Source: a virus. Taken from it: a DNA stretch of 64,000 nt. The notes below the pieces were generated by a model. The model worked only from the letters and a program-made list of their open reading frames with translations. It was not told where the DNA came from and searched no databases. Below, piece by piece: positions 41,953 through 49,618 of the stretch. Positions within the stretch are counted from its first letter, which is position 1. Every line of letters begins with the position of its first letter. The DNA is taken from the IMG/VR virus record IMGVR_UViG_3300012228_000001, positions 1-64,000 of that record, one strand, 5' to 3'. Both the position numbers and the translations under genes were made by a program.

Positions 41953-42537
41953 TTAAGGCAAATCGTTCAGGTTCGTAATTCCGGTCGCGGGAATGATCGG
42001 CGTTGCCGGGTAGTAATTCGTTTCGCTCGCCGGATTGCCCGCCGCGCCGCCTTTCAGTGCATCAGTGGCACCGATCCACGCCAGCCCGGCAGCGGTTTTA
42101 ACAGTGACGTAGCCCATGTCCGCCTCGTTCGCAGGCGTCACCGGAAGCGCGGCAATCGCCAGTTTTTCGGTGGCATAGCCAGTGACATTGCCTGCTGCCG
42201 GGGCCACGGTGATTGTCCCGTTGGCTTGAATCGATAAGCGATAAAGCGCCCATTTGTCCGCTGTCACCGTTTGCGCCGTTGGCGCAGTGCCCGCCACAAC
42301 TGCGGCCTTAGTGTAGACCAAGCCGTTGATGCCAAAATTAAACGCGGCGCTGGCGATTTGATCGTCGGTCGAGCCGATGGCAAGCCCGGTGCTCTCAAAA
42401 ACGCCAGAGCCGCCGACAAGAAAACTGCGCAACGAATTGACGGCGGTGATGAGTCCTTGAAGAGTCGTGCCGAGCAGCGCATTTTTCGCCGCTGGCATAC
42501 TCTCGTCAAGGTCTTTCATATAGTCACGAAGAGCCAT
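41953..42537 (-). CDS. Head decoration or fibre-like protein, 194 aa
   Basis: The first 40 residues are helical (ALRDYMKDLDESMPAAKNALLG), the rest is beta/Thr/Ala-rich (TAPTAQTVTADKWALYRLS, TITVAPAAGNVTGYA), typical of outer capsid or head-fibre proteins. It lies directly after the coiled-coil protein following the capsid gene. Confidence 0.55.
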   Translation of the reverse strand: MALRDYMKDLDESMPAAKNALLGTTLQGLITAVNSLRSFLVGGSGVFESTGLAIGSTDDQIASAAFNFGINGLVYTKAAVVAGTAPTAQTVTADKWALYRLSIQANGTITVAPAAGNVTGYATEKLAIAALPVTPANEADMGYVTVKTAAGLAWIGATDALKGGAAGNPASETNYYPATPIIPATGITNLNDLP

Positions 42538-42543
42538 AGAAAA

Positions 42544-43038
42544 TTACCCCCTTTGCGCGATGCTTGCCTCGATCATTTCAAGGATTTCTTCCTTCGAAGT
42601 TCCTTGATTCACGATAAGGCCCAAATTCTCCGCGTAGTCAGCCAGCGACTTTCTCGACCACGTTAATGACGGCTCGCCGATCTGCTGCTTCAGCTTCGAG
42701 TTTTCTTCACGCAGCTCAAGAATCAGCATGTTCGCCTTGCCGAGCTGTTCGGAGTTGATCGATAGCGTGCGCTGCAATTCGGCGATGGTTCGATCCTTGT
42801 CGCCGTCACCGCTTACAACCGCGTTTAGATTGTCCGCCTTGAAGGCCGCAACCGCTGTCTCGACTTCTTTCGGATCGGCGCGGAACAACTGGAAGCCGGG
42901 AATTTTCAGAAGCCGCTCCGCTTCGGCTTCCGTGAGCGCTTCGCTCACATGATGCACGCGGTCTTTAACCTTGACCGGCACGAATAGCTTGCCATCAATT
43001 CGATTACTGGCGTTCGGTAAACCGCAGACAACGTGCAT
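42544..43038 (-). CDS. Capsid-associated protein with coiled coil and HeH-like C-terminus, 164 aa
   Basis: The N-terminal part (GKLFVPVKVKDRVHHVSEALTEAEAERLLKI) is followed by a coiled coil (RTIAELQRTLSINSEQLGKANMLILELREENSKLKQ) and SKEEILEMIEASIAQ, resembling HeH/LEM-type helical ends. It follows the capsid gene in minus orientation. Possibly a head-closure or assembly factor. Confidence 0.6.
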   Translation of the reverse strand: MHVVCGLPNASNRIDGKLFVPVKVKDRVHHVSEALTEAEAERLLKIPGFQLFRADPKEVETAVAAFKADNLNAVVSGDGDKDRTIAELQRTLSINSEQLGKANMLILELREENSKLKQQIGEPSLTWSRKSLADYAENLGLIVNQGTSKEEILEMIEASIAQRG

Positions 43039-43072
43039 GAAATCCCCCCTTGAAGAAGTTAATGGCCGAGTT

Positions 43073-44566
43073 TTAGTTGAACGGTCTCCACGTCGCCGTG
43101 CGCGGCAACACGTTATTCAAGATGACGTGCTGTTGCGGCTTGGCGACTCGCAGCGCGAAGAAGATCAACTGCGCCCACAAGATTTCCGCCGTGGTGCTTG
43201 GATAGAGCGGGAATTTCATCATCGGGAGCAAGCGCCGGATCGTAAGAGCGCCCATACCCGGCACCATGTTCAGGATGTACGCTTTCGACGTGCCGGGAAT
43301 GTCGGTGTTGTAGTCGACATAGACGGTCGTTGCAGCGCCCGAATCGGCGACGCGGGTCATTTCGCGGAAGTCTGCGTCGGCATTGCCGCCGTTTAACTTG
43401 CTGCGATAAACAATCCAACCGCTCGGATGCGCGGTGCCCGCCGTGATCGTCAACGTGACTTTATCGCCAGACGCGACAGTTACTTGTGCGCTCTTGGTCA
43501 GGTTGCCGTGGCCGTCCTTGGTGATCGGCGCGACGGCGTAGTAGTACAAGCCCGCCTGCGCAGCGACAAACTCCGAAGCGGCATCCCCGGCTGCTACGCC
43601 CCCGAGGGTAGCGGCGGCTTCGATAGTCGCATTGAGAGCACCGGCAAAGATACCCGTGGCGGATTTCGCTGCCGGTTGAGATTCCAAAATCAGCTTGTCG
43701 AAACAAGCTTGGAGTCGGCCCTCGAAAGCGAAACTCGACTTGATGCCGATGACCGGCGCACCCTTCATAATGCCGAAGGCGCCGACTTCACTTGGCGAAC
43801 CCATCATTACACGGAAAGCCGGATCGAGACCCTTGTCGAGATCGGCCTGAACGCCGGTAGACCAAAAGCCGTGAGAAACCATGCCGAAGTTTCCGAAGCG
43901 GCTCACCTGCTCGGCAGCGTCGACGATCTGCTCGCCGGAATTGCCGATAGGTTGGCCCTTCAGATTCACGATATTGGCCGGTGCGAGGGTCTTGATAATC
44001 TTGTAGAGACCGTCGAACTGTTCCGGCACAACAGACGAGTCGCCGTTGAACAAACCCCACTCACCAGAAGTAAGCAGTTCCAACGCGCCGCCAGTTTGCT
44101 GCACGGAAGTAGCCGAAGCGATGCCGCCTTCCAATTCCTTGACGAACGAAACGCGCCGCTTGGTCATCAGATATTTGATCTGCAACGTGCGACGGCGCAG
44201 CGTAGCATCCTGCTCGCCGATTGCGCCGAGTTCGGAATTGAACGAACTGCCGGGATAGCCGCCGACAGCAGTCTCTTCCGTCCATTCGTCGACAGTCGCG
44301 GTAGCGTTGCTCTTTTCAGCCATGTTCCACAGACGGAAATCCGTGAACTGCTGAATGACCGCGAGCAATGTGGCCTCCAAGCTTTGACGCCGCAAAGCGC
44401 CGCCGCCTGTTAAACTAGCCACGTCGGTCACGCCCGTACCAGACGTAAGGGCTTTGAAAAATCCCTCGTAAGCGTCATAGTCGAGTAGGTTGGGGATGCG
44501 CGGGATGCCGCTGCCACCCTCTACTGAACCAAACGGGATCAGTGGATATCCGCCTGCAAGTTCCAT
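43073..44566 (-). CDS. Major capsid protein
   Basis: The 497-residue protein has the expected size and position for the HK97-fold major capsid protein, following protease and scaffold-like genes. Near residues 54-61 it has GGGALRRQSL, a peptide shared with the protease. A beta sandwich insert from about residue 320 to 420 (GLYYYAVAPITKDGHGNLTKSA, then SGWIVYRSKLN) looks like a fibronectin/Ig-type domain for surface display. GGGGG before the ATG is the ribosome site. Evolutionary class cannot be told from sequence alone. Confidence 0.8.
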   Translation of the reverse strand: MELAGGYPLIPFGSVEGGSGIPRIPNLLDYDAYEGFFKALTSGTGVTDVASLTGGGALRRQSLEATLLAVIQQFTDFRLWNMAEKSNATATVDEWTEETAVGGYPGSSFNSELGAIGEQDATLRRRTLQIKYLMTKRRVSFVKELEGGIASATSVQQTGGALELLTSGEWGLFNGDSSVVPEQFDGLYKIIKTLAPANIVNLKGQPIGNSGEQIVDAAEQVSRFGNFGMVSHGFWSTGVQADLDKGLDPAFRVMMGSPSEVGAFGIMKGAPVIGIKSSFAFEGRLQACFDKLILESQPAAKSATGIFAGALNATIEAAATLGGVAAGDAASEFVAAQAGLYYYAVAPITKDGHGNLTKSAQVTVASGDKVTLTITAGTAHPSGWIVYRSKLNGGNADADFREMTRVADSGAATTVYVDYNTDIPGTSKAYILNMVPGMGALTIRRLLPMMKFPLYPSTTAEILWAQLIFFALRVAKPQQHVILNNVLPRTATWRPFN

Positions 44567-44617
44567 AAAAAACCCCCTCTTTTCTGCTTATACAGCGTTA
44601 GTGATTACGGCTAGTTA

Positions 44618-45502
44618 TTAACCAACGTCTCTGATCGCCGACATGATATTCGACGGGACCGCCATGCCCTCGTTGACACAAGTCTCGGCAAGCGCAACGT
44701 CTTGGAAGCTGATCTTTTGCGACTTCTGCGCCTTCAGTAAACGCTCCGAGAATTCCAGCCGGGTCATCCCGCCGCCATCGTTGTTCGCGCCAGCGCCATT
44801 GACGCTTTTGTTGGTGGCCGCTGGTTTGTCGACCGCTGATAACATGCTGATGCGACCGCGCCCGGCGTTGCTCGCCCCTTCGAGGCTCTTCTTCATGCCG
44901 TTCAGCATGACGCTCAACCCGTAGGCGATAACTTCGACGGATTTTTCCAGCTTGGCCTGCGCCAAACGGACTTCGTGAATCTCGTTGAAGCCCTTGTCGA
45001 GCTGCTGGTTAATCACGAATACTTTTTCGTCTTCGCTCAAATCCGGGTCGTTGGAGATTTCATCGATGGATTTACGCACGTTGCGCTTCTCGTCGTAGTA
45101 CGGCACTTCGGCGTTCGACGGAACATCGACATCATCGTCTTCCATCTTGGCGTCGTAGTTGAATTTCTTTTTGATTTTCTTGGGCGAGTCCATGTCGCCG
45201 GTGTTGAGGCTATTTTGATCGCCATAAGGCTGCTTGGTCTCACCAGACTTTTTGGCGAACATCTTTTTGTCCATAACCTCGTCTTCTTCCTCGTCATCAT
45301 CGCAGCCATCAGCCGGGTCGCCAATCGGCCCCATCGGCATCGCCTTTTTCAACCGGGGCGATGAAATCATGGAGCCGAGCAAGTCGAGCGCTTTCTGGAC
45401 AATGCCCAACTGCGTGACCGGCTCTTTGGTTGCTTCCGGCGATTTACCGTCCAGCGATTTTTGAATCTCCGCTGCCTGCGCTTCGAGATCGGAAATTTTC
45501 AT
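44618..45502 (-). CDS. Scaffold-like assembly protein, 294 aa
   Basis: A highly charged protein with acidic patch (GCDDDEEEDEVMDKKMF), many Lys, and helical C-terminus (FSERLLKAQKSQKISFQDVALA). It is encoded between protease and capsid, the usual scaffold position. Low hydrophobicity and charge clusters are typical for scaffolds that the protease later removes. Confidence 0.6.
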   Translation of the reverse strand: MKISDLEAQAAEIQKSLDGKSPEATKEPVTQLGIVQKALDLLGSMISSPRLKKAMPMGPIGDPADGCDDDEEEDEVMDKKMFAKKSGETKQPYGDQNSLNTGDMDSPKKIKKKFNYDAKMEDDDVDVPSNAEVPYYDEKRNVRKSIDEISNDPDLSEDEKVFVINQQLDKGFNEIHEVRLAQAKLEKSVEVIAYGLSVMLNGMKKSLEGASNAGRGRISMLSAVDKPAATNKSVNGAGANNDGGGMTRLEFSERLLKAQKSQKISFQDVALAETCVNEGMAVPSNIMSAIRDVG

Positions 45503-45518
45503 AGACTCCCCCTTTTTG

Positions 45519-46379
45519 TTAAGCGACCAATTTGAAAATTTGGATCACTGTCTTTTTCGCAATATCGACCGGCTTGCCCGCGCACTTGACTAAATGCTCA
45601 AGCGCCTCTTTCGGATCGTCGGTCTCTTCGTCGTGCCCGCACTTCTTTTTGCCGCCCTGAATTTGCGCCATCGGTGCGCCGTGCAAGCTTTGGCGTCGCA
45701 ATGCTTCGCCGCCAGCCATCGCGTTGCTATCCGTGCTGCCCGGCCCGGCGACAAGCGCTTTCGCCATGTCCGCCCATGCCCACGAGTTCACGGGCTTGGT
45801 CGTCAAGACAACGTTCGTGACCATGCAGGCTTTGCTTGACGGATCGCCGAGATTTTGCACCGGGAGATATGCGCCCTCGATTGAGTAGCCAAGCTTGCGA
45901 TCAAACCCTGACTTGCGGATCGCTTGAATCAAATCCCATGCGTCGTCGGCGGCTTTCTTTACGCCCGCAGGGAATAGGTGGCCCCAAATCGCCGTGCCGG
46001 ATTTCATCGCGCCGTTGATCGGATCGCGATACTGGACACCCTTCTCGACACGCTCTGGCACGCCGATAATGTTGGCCGTTTCACCGGCATGACAAGTCGG
46101 GCATTCGCCGGAAAAATGTTCAAATTTAAGAAAGCCCTGGCGGGTTGAGAAGCGGTCGAAATCGATCTGGTCGGCGAGCGCCGCGCCGAGATTTTTCCCC
46201 ATCGCTTGAAGCATCGGGGAGTAGGTCGAAAATTGCTCAAGGATCACTTCGCCGTCCAAGTCGCGGTCTTCGGTCGAGATAATGCCGCAAATCATCCGGT
46301 CGGTCGGGCTGGAAATCTCCACGGATTTCTCAACGTCAAGCGGCACCCAAAAACTAAACGGTTGGCGAGTTCTGTCCAT
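45519..46379 (-). CDS. Prohead maturation protease
   Basis: The 286-residue frame has MICGIISTEDRDLDGEVI, then FLKFEHFSG (catalytic His candidate) and LGYSIEGAY (Ser candidate, the S-I-x-G of herpesvirus-like prohead proteases). A CPTC/H knuckle (GECPTCHAG) follows the His. Near the C-terminus GGEALRRQSL nearly repeats a peptide of the capsid protein and may be an autocleavage site. The ATG at 46379 lacks an SD, lying five bases after a terminator U-run; translation start is uncertain. It is the first late gene. Confidence 0.75.
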   Translation of the reverse strand: MDRTRQPFSFWVPLDVEKSVEISSPTDRMICGIISTEDRDLDGEVILEQFSTYSPMLQAMGKNLGAALADQIDFDRFSTRQGFLKFEHFSGECPTCHAGETANIIGVPERVEKGVQYRDPINGAMKSGTAIWGHLFPAGVKKAADDAWDLIQAIRKSGFDRKLGYSIEGAYLPVQNLGDPSSKACMVTNVVLTTKPVNSWAWADMAKALVAGPGSTDSNAMAGGEALRRQSLHGAPMAQIQGGKKKCGHDEETDDPKEALEHLVKCAGKPVDIAKKTVIQIFKLVA

Positions 46380-46383
46380 AAAC

Positions 46384-46418
46384 AAAAAAAGCCCGCCAGG
46401 GATTACCTGTGCGGGCTT
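46384..46418 (-). terminator. Intrinsic terminator in front of the late operon
   Basis: AAGCCCGC and GCGGGCTT pair at 46418-46411 and 46396-46389 with AGG/CCT pairing inside the loop region, followed in transcription by seven Us (46390-46384). It sits five bases before the protease ATG, between the leader RNA and the coding region. It would end transcription from the promoter at 46532 unless countered. Confidence 0.75.
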
Positions 46419-46423
46419 GAAGC

Positions 46424-46497
46424 CACAATGACACGACTCACTTCGGAGTCGGCCTTCCTGTCTAATCGGTTTTACCGAAACAGCTTTCCAAATTGTG
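46424..46497 (-). ncRNA. Three-way-junction leader RNA of the late operon (candidate)
   Basis: In minus sense, CACAAT (46497-46492) and ATTGTG (46429-46424) form a closing stem. Inside are CTGT..ACAG enclosing TCGG-N5-CCGA (46483-46458) and CGACTC-N6-GAGTCG (46451-46434). The predicted start of transcription falls near 46496, the first base of the fold. Aptamer-like domain, terminator and coding start follow one another in order, as in a transcriptional riboswitch or a cis antitermination element. Confidence 0.5.
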
Positions 46498-46502
46498 ATT
46501 CT

Positions 46503-46532
46503 CGTTTACCACCCCTGCTTATACATTGTCAA
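46503..46532 (-). promoter_or_regulatory. Promoter of the late operon
   Basis: Minus strand: TTGACA (46532-46527, perfect -35), 18 bases, TAAACG (46508-46503) with TG just before (TGG-TAAACG, extended -10). It points to the late operon. A rightward promoter may also lie nearby (TTGAAG, 16 bases, TATTAA, about 46583-46610). Confidence 0.5.
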
Positions 46533-46555
46533 GCGCTCTTTTTGGCCCCCTCGGA

Positions 46556-46620
46556 GAAAACGGAACACTGCGGGAATAAAGGGTTGAAGGGGCCAACCGG
46601 CCAATTATTAACGGGCGCAA
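46556..46620 (+). repeat. Repeated leader box, copy A
   Basis: Contains GGAACACTGCGGGAATAA followed 24 bases later by ATTATTAACGGGCGCAA. Both elements recur at 48375-48438, and single elements at 53784, 54349 and 58034. It precedes the first plus-strand accessory gene by 18 bases. It may be a phage-specific promoter. Confidence 0.6.
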
Positions 46621-46637
46621 CAAGAAAGGGGTGGCAA

Positions 46638-47057
46638 GTGAAGAACGAAGTAATCGAGGCAATCAAGGTGGTGAAAGAGTTCACCAGCAAGTCTCAATTC
46701 GCTGCGATGCGCGAAGGGCTTAAAGACGATGACGGTCAATACTTCGCCGACAAGTTCATGGAGATCGCGACCACGATCAACGGCATGGCAAAGACTTACG
46801 AGCAGAGCGGCATGGGCGACGAGGCCATTGCTTACCTGCACTACTTTCTCGGATCGATGGATTTCTACATCACGGAGAAAGACATAGGCAGCGACGACGA
46901 GCCGGGACAGCATCAAGCTTTCGGCTTGGCCGATCACGGCTACGGCGCTGAACTTGGCTATATCTCAATCGTCGAGCTGGTTGAGAACGGCGTCGAGCTG
47001 GACTTGAACTCACGCCAAAGACGTTGGCGGAAATCAAAGCGGAGCGCGAGCCGGTAA
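46638..47057 (+). CDS. Hypothetical acidic phage protein, 139 aa
   Basis: Starts at GTG after AAGAAAGGGG; the long open frame upstream contains the leader box and is not coding. The product (KNEVIEAIKVVKEFTSKSQF) is helical and acidic with a basic end. No family recognised. It begins the plus-strand accessory operon. Confidence 0.6.
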   Translation: MKNEVIEAIKVVKEFTSKSQFAAMREGLKDDDGQYFADKFMEIATTINGMAKTYEQSGMGDEAIAYLHYFLGSMDFYITEKDIGSDDEPGQHQAFGLADHGYGAELGYISIVELVENGVELDLNSRQRRWRKSKRSASR

Positions 47058-47128
47058 CGGACGAAGAACGAAGCAACGGGCCGAAGCGATATTAACCCTA
47101 ACCCAAAAGAAAGGATGGCAAGACGACA

Positions 47129-47527
47129 ATGGCAAACGTACACGAAGTCGACATTAAGGGAGCGCTGGCATTTGACGCGAACGGTGACGATAAGGTGCTC
47201 AAACTTTTAGGCTGGCTTTCGCTGCCGAGCGTCGGATTCAAACTGGAATGGTCGAATGAGTTTCGCGTGCCGAATCATCACGGCGGCGAAACGACGTTCA
47301 CGCGGTTTGCGATCTACGGCAGTGAAGCTGCGAGCAGCGCCGCGATCTTACAGGACTTGGAAATCTTGCAGCGTGCGGGAACGATCTATTCCGCCAGCTA
47401 CAAAGACATTGAAAACGACGGTGGCTGGATTCACGTCAATTTGCATGAACGACGTTTTCGGAAAGTGTTCAATCCTATGAACACAAGTGCTTGTCGGTTC
47501 TGCAAGGCGGCGAGCGACGGAAACTAA
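47129..47527 (+). CDS. Hypothetical phage protein, 132 aa
   Basis: Preceded by AAAGAAAGGATGG, the product starts MANVHEVDIKGALAFDANGDD and is alpha-beta with aromatic strands (GFKLEWSNEFRVPNHHGG). C-terminal CRFC could join a metal site. No family recognised. Confidence 0.6.
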   Translation: MANVHEVDIKGALAFDANGDDKVLKLLGWLSLPSVGFKLEWSNEFRVPNHHGGETTFTRFAIYGSEAASSAAILQDLEILQRAGTIYSASYKDIENDGGWIHVNLHERRFRKVFNPMNTSACRFCKAASDGN

Positions 47528-47547
47528 TCTTCAAGAAAGGGATGGCA

Positions 47548-47796
47548 ATGGAAAACGAATTTGAATCTATGCGGCGAACGCTGGCTGCGGAGACCAACAG
47601 CGTCAAGGGCGACCGTGAGTTGCTTGAAGCAAAACACGGCAAGGTATGGGACACCGACGAACTGGCGAGGGACTTTGACGTGTTGGGGTTCATGGCACCG
47701 TTCATCGTCGTGAAGCGCAAAGACAATGGCGACATGGGGAGTTTGCAATTTCAGCATTCTCCCCGGTTCTACTTCGGCTACAAAAAAGATCGATAA
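47548..47796 (+). CDS. Hypothetical phage protein, 82 aa
   Basis: I chose the second ATG (47548), eight bases after AAGAAAGG; the first (47542) is too close to it. The product MENEFESMRRTLAAETN is a helical acidic N-half followed by MGSLQFQHSPRFYFGYKKDR. No family recognised. Confidence 0.6.
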   Translation: MENEFESMRRTLAAETNSVKGDRELLEAKHGKVWDTDELARDFDVLGFMAPFIVVKRKDNGDMGSLQFQHSPRFYFGYKKDR

Positions 47797-47800
47797 CGAT

Positions 47801-47929
47801 ATGAAAAAATTCCGACTGATTAACCGCAATAAGTTCCGCGCCGCCATGAAGCGGCTGCGGGGAAAAGCTACCGACCGGACGTTCGCGGCGATCCGCGAGT
47901 TGAAGGGAGAACGTTATGCCTCGATATAA
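47801..47929 (+). CDS. Small basic protein, 42 aa
   Basis: MKKFRLINRNKFRAAMKRLRGKA with basic helix, ending in GERYASI. Its end overlaps the start of the next gene by 14 bases. It could bind nucleic acid; unknown. Confidence 0.5.
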   Translation: MKKFRLINRNKFRAAMKRLRGKATDRTFAAIRELKGERYASI

Positions 47930-48113
47930 AGGCGACCCGCGATGGATGACGGCGAAGTACGACAGCGTTTGTTATGTCTGCAAAAAGCCGATCAAAAAGT
48001 ACGACCGAATTTTCTATTACCCGAACGGCAAGCACGTCTTGTGCTCCAAGATAGACTGCGGTGAAAAAGCGGCACGCGAATTCGCCAGCGCCGCGTTCGA
48101 TGAGGGGAGTTAG
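47916..48113 (+). CDS. Cys-containing protein, 65 aa
   Basis: CYVCKKPIKKYDRIFYYPNGKHVLCSKIDCGEKAA gives a zinc-ribbon-like Cys4 cluster typical of phage zinc-beta-ribbon proteins. It starts with AGGGAGAACGTT ahead. Confidence 0.6.
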   Translation: MPRYKGDPRWMTAKYDSVCYVCKKPIKKYDRIFYYPNGKHVLCSKIDCGEKAAREFASAAFDEGS

Positions 48114-48117
48114 TAAC

Positions 48118-48372
48118 ATGATAAAACCAACCATTCACAACAACGGCACGTCGCGGCAAGCGCTGTTCGATCAGGTCTTGAACGCCGGATATAAAATTTA
48201 CGACGCCCTCAAGGCGCTGGAAGCGGCGTGCCCCAATGGCCGGGATTATTACCCGCAAGGCGCGGACGCCATTAACAAAGCGATGGCTGAACACACCGTT
48301 CGTCATCACAAGCTAAAAGAAGTGTGGGACGACATGCAAGAGCTGGCCACGCACATTTCCGACGCCGAATAA
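48118..48372 (+). CDS. Hypothetical helical protein, 84 aa
   Basis: MIKPTIHNNGTSRQALFDQVLNAGYKIYDALKALEAACPNGRDYY is a helix-rich small protein of the kind found widely in phages. Preceded by GAGGGGAG. Copy B of the leader box lies just after it. Confidence 0.65.
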   Translation: MIKPTIHNNGTSRQALFDQVLNAGYKIYDALKALEAACPNGRDYYPQGADAINKAMAEHTVRHHKLKEVWDDMQELATHISDAE

Positions 48373-48374
48373 GA

Positions 48375-48438
48375 AAACGGAACACTGCGGGAATAAGAGT
48401 ATGTAGGGGATGGGTAGGCGGATTATTAACCGGGCGCA
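48375..48438 (+). repeat. Repeated leader box, copy B
   Basis: GAACACTGCGGGAATAA and, 25 bases on, ATTATTAACCGGGCGCAAA, matching copy A with one extra C. It lies 16 bases before the ATG of the 55-residue gene. Confidence 0.6.
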
Positions 48439-48453
48439 AACGAAGGGAGAGTT

Positions 48454-48621
48454 ATGAACGGGATGGCAAAAATCAGCATGGCCAACAAGGCTAGGTTTTA
48501 CGATTACAAAGCGAGGCAAGCGCAGGCAAAGAAAGAAGCTGCACTAATCCTGAATAAGCTGCTTCGGGTACAGATCGCGGCGATTCCGCCAGCGCATCCG
48601 AAAGCGCGGGTGTCGGCATGA
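48454..48621 (+). CDS. Small basic helical protein, 55 aa
   Basis: MNGMAKISMANKARFYDYKARQAQAKKEAAL, basic and helical. Its stop overlaps the next start (ATGA). Ribosome site GAAGGGAGAG. No family. Confidence 0.55.
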   Translation: MNGMAKISMANKARFYDYKARQAQAKKEAALILNKLLRVQIAAIPPAHPKARVSA

Positions 48622-48839
48622 AGATCGTCAAACGCACGTTTGCGGCAAAGAAGCATCCGATAGGTAGCGCCGAAAGGGACGAGCTAAACAAAGACTGGCT
48701 TACCAGCGAGTATATGCCGTCGCACAAGTACGGCATACGAAACGATGACAACGGTCACACGCCGTTCACCTATCGGACAAAGGCCGAGGCTCTTGCAAAG
48801 AAATGCGAATTCGCAACGAAAGGGCGATTCTATGTCTGA
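48618..48839 (+). CDS. Hypothetical protein, 73 aa
   Basis: MKIVKRTFAAKKHPIGSAERDELNKDWLTSEYMP, an alpha-beta fold with alternating charged residues, ending in FATKGRFYV. No family recognised. Overlaps both neighbours. Confidence 0.55.
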   Translation: MKIVKRTFAAKKHPIGSAERDELNKDWLTSEYMPSHKYGIRNDDNGHTPFTYRTKAEALAKKCEFATKGRFYV

Positions 48840-49116
48840 ACAGAAAGTCTGCGCCTGCCACGAGCAGGCCAAGGAATTAAAGGCGGACGATTACCCGTAC
48901 AAGTGCCCGACGATACCGGGCCGCGTCCATGTCCAGTGCAAGAAGTGCCACGAGCGGATCGCGCTCGACTTCGGCTCGCTGACCAAGGAAGACGCGGAGA
49001 AAGCGCTGCGCGACGTTGCCCTAACCCCCGGCGAGTGTCCGGGCTACCACGTCGAGTTTAGCATGTGGACTTATTGGCAGTGCGCGAAAGCGCTCGAAGT
49101 AGCGTTCGCAAACTAA
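48832..49116 (+). CDS. Zinc-binding protein, 94 aa
   Basis: MSEQKVCACHEQAKELKADDYPYKCPTIPGRVHVQCKKCHERIALDF has CACH, C and CKKCH, plus later Cys and His; likely zinc-binding. No function known. Confidence 0.6.
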   Translation: MSEQKVCACHEQAKELKADDYPYKCPTIPGRVHVQCKKCHERIALDFGSLTKEDAEKALRDVALTPGECPGYHVEFSMWTYWQCAKALEVAFAN

Positions 49117-49140
49117 CTCAAAAATACGAAGGGAGAATTT

Positions 49141-49617
49141 ATGGGATTTTGTTATACCGACACCGGCCTGCTCTGCTGCGATATTTGCGGTCGACATGGC
49201 GGCGTTCGGAAAATACGGTGCCCGTTTGGCTGGTGCGGGCCGTGCGCCGCTTGCCCGGATTGTCGGAAAGACCCGGACAAGAAAAAATACTTTTCCGCCG
49301 CGCATCATCGCGAGTCGGGTTGCGAGCGCGAGCATGCCAGGTTCGCCGCAAGCGAAAAGCTGCGATACGACTTGATAAACGCCGGACGTGCCGTTCGCTG
49401 CTCGGCCTTGAGCGTCAAGGTCGGCAAGAGAGATAAGGTTCACGTTCTGTTCGCCAAGAAAGACGGATCGTGCATCGGCTTCTACATGAGCGCCGAGACC
49501 TATCACGCCTTCCCGCTGGCCGAACCGAAAACGCCGGAAGACTACCGCAGGCACGGCAAGCTAACCAAAGCACCCGCCGAGTTTCATTTCGGCGGAACAA
49601 CGAAGAGGGCTGCATAA
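49141..49617 (+). CDS. Cysteine-rich zinc protein, 158 aa
   Basis: The first 60 residues contain CCDICGRHGGVRKIRC, CGPCAACPDC: about nine cysteines forming zinc fingers. The rest is beta-rich (VHVLFAKKDGSCIGFYMSAE). Ribosome site GAAGGGAGAA. It could be a zinc-dependent regulator. Confidence 0.65.
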   Translation: MGFCYTDTGLLCCDICGRHGGVRKIRCPFGWCGPCAACPDCRKDPDKKKYFSAAHHRESGCEREHARFAASEKLRYDLINAGRAVRCSALSVKVGKRDKVHVLFAKKDGSCIGFYMSAETYHAFPLAEPKTPEDYRRHGKLTKAPAEFHFGGTTKRAA

Positions 49618-49618
49618 T

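Noticed and set aside
43427-44413. 328-residue plus-strand frame across the capsid gene
   Set aside because: Arg/Asp-rich unpatterned translation, antisense to the major capsid gene; no ribosome site.
46206-46637. Upstream part of the plus-strand frame ending at 47057
   Set aside because: It covers the protease 5' end, terminator, leader RNA and leader box; the GTG at 46638 with AAGAAAGGGG is the credible start.
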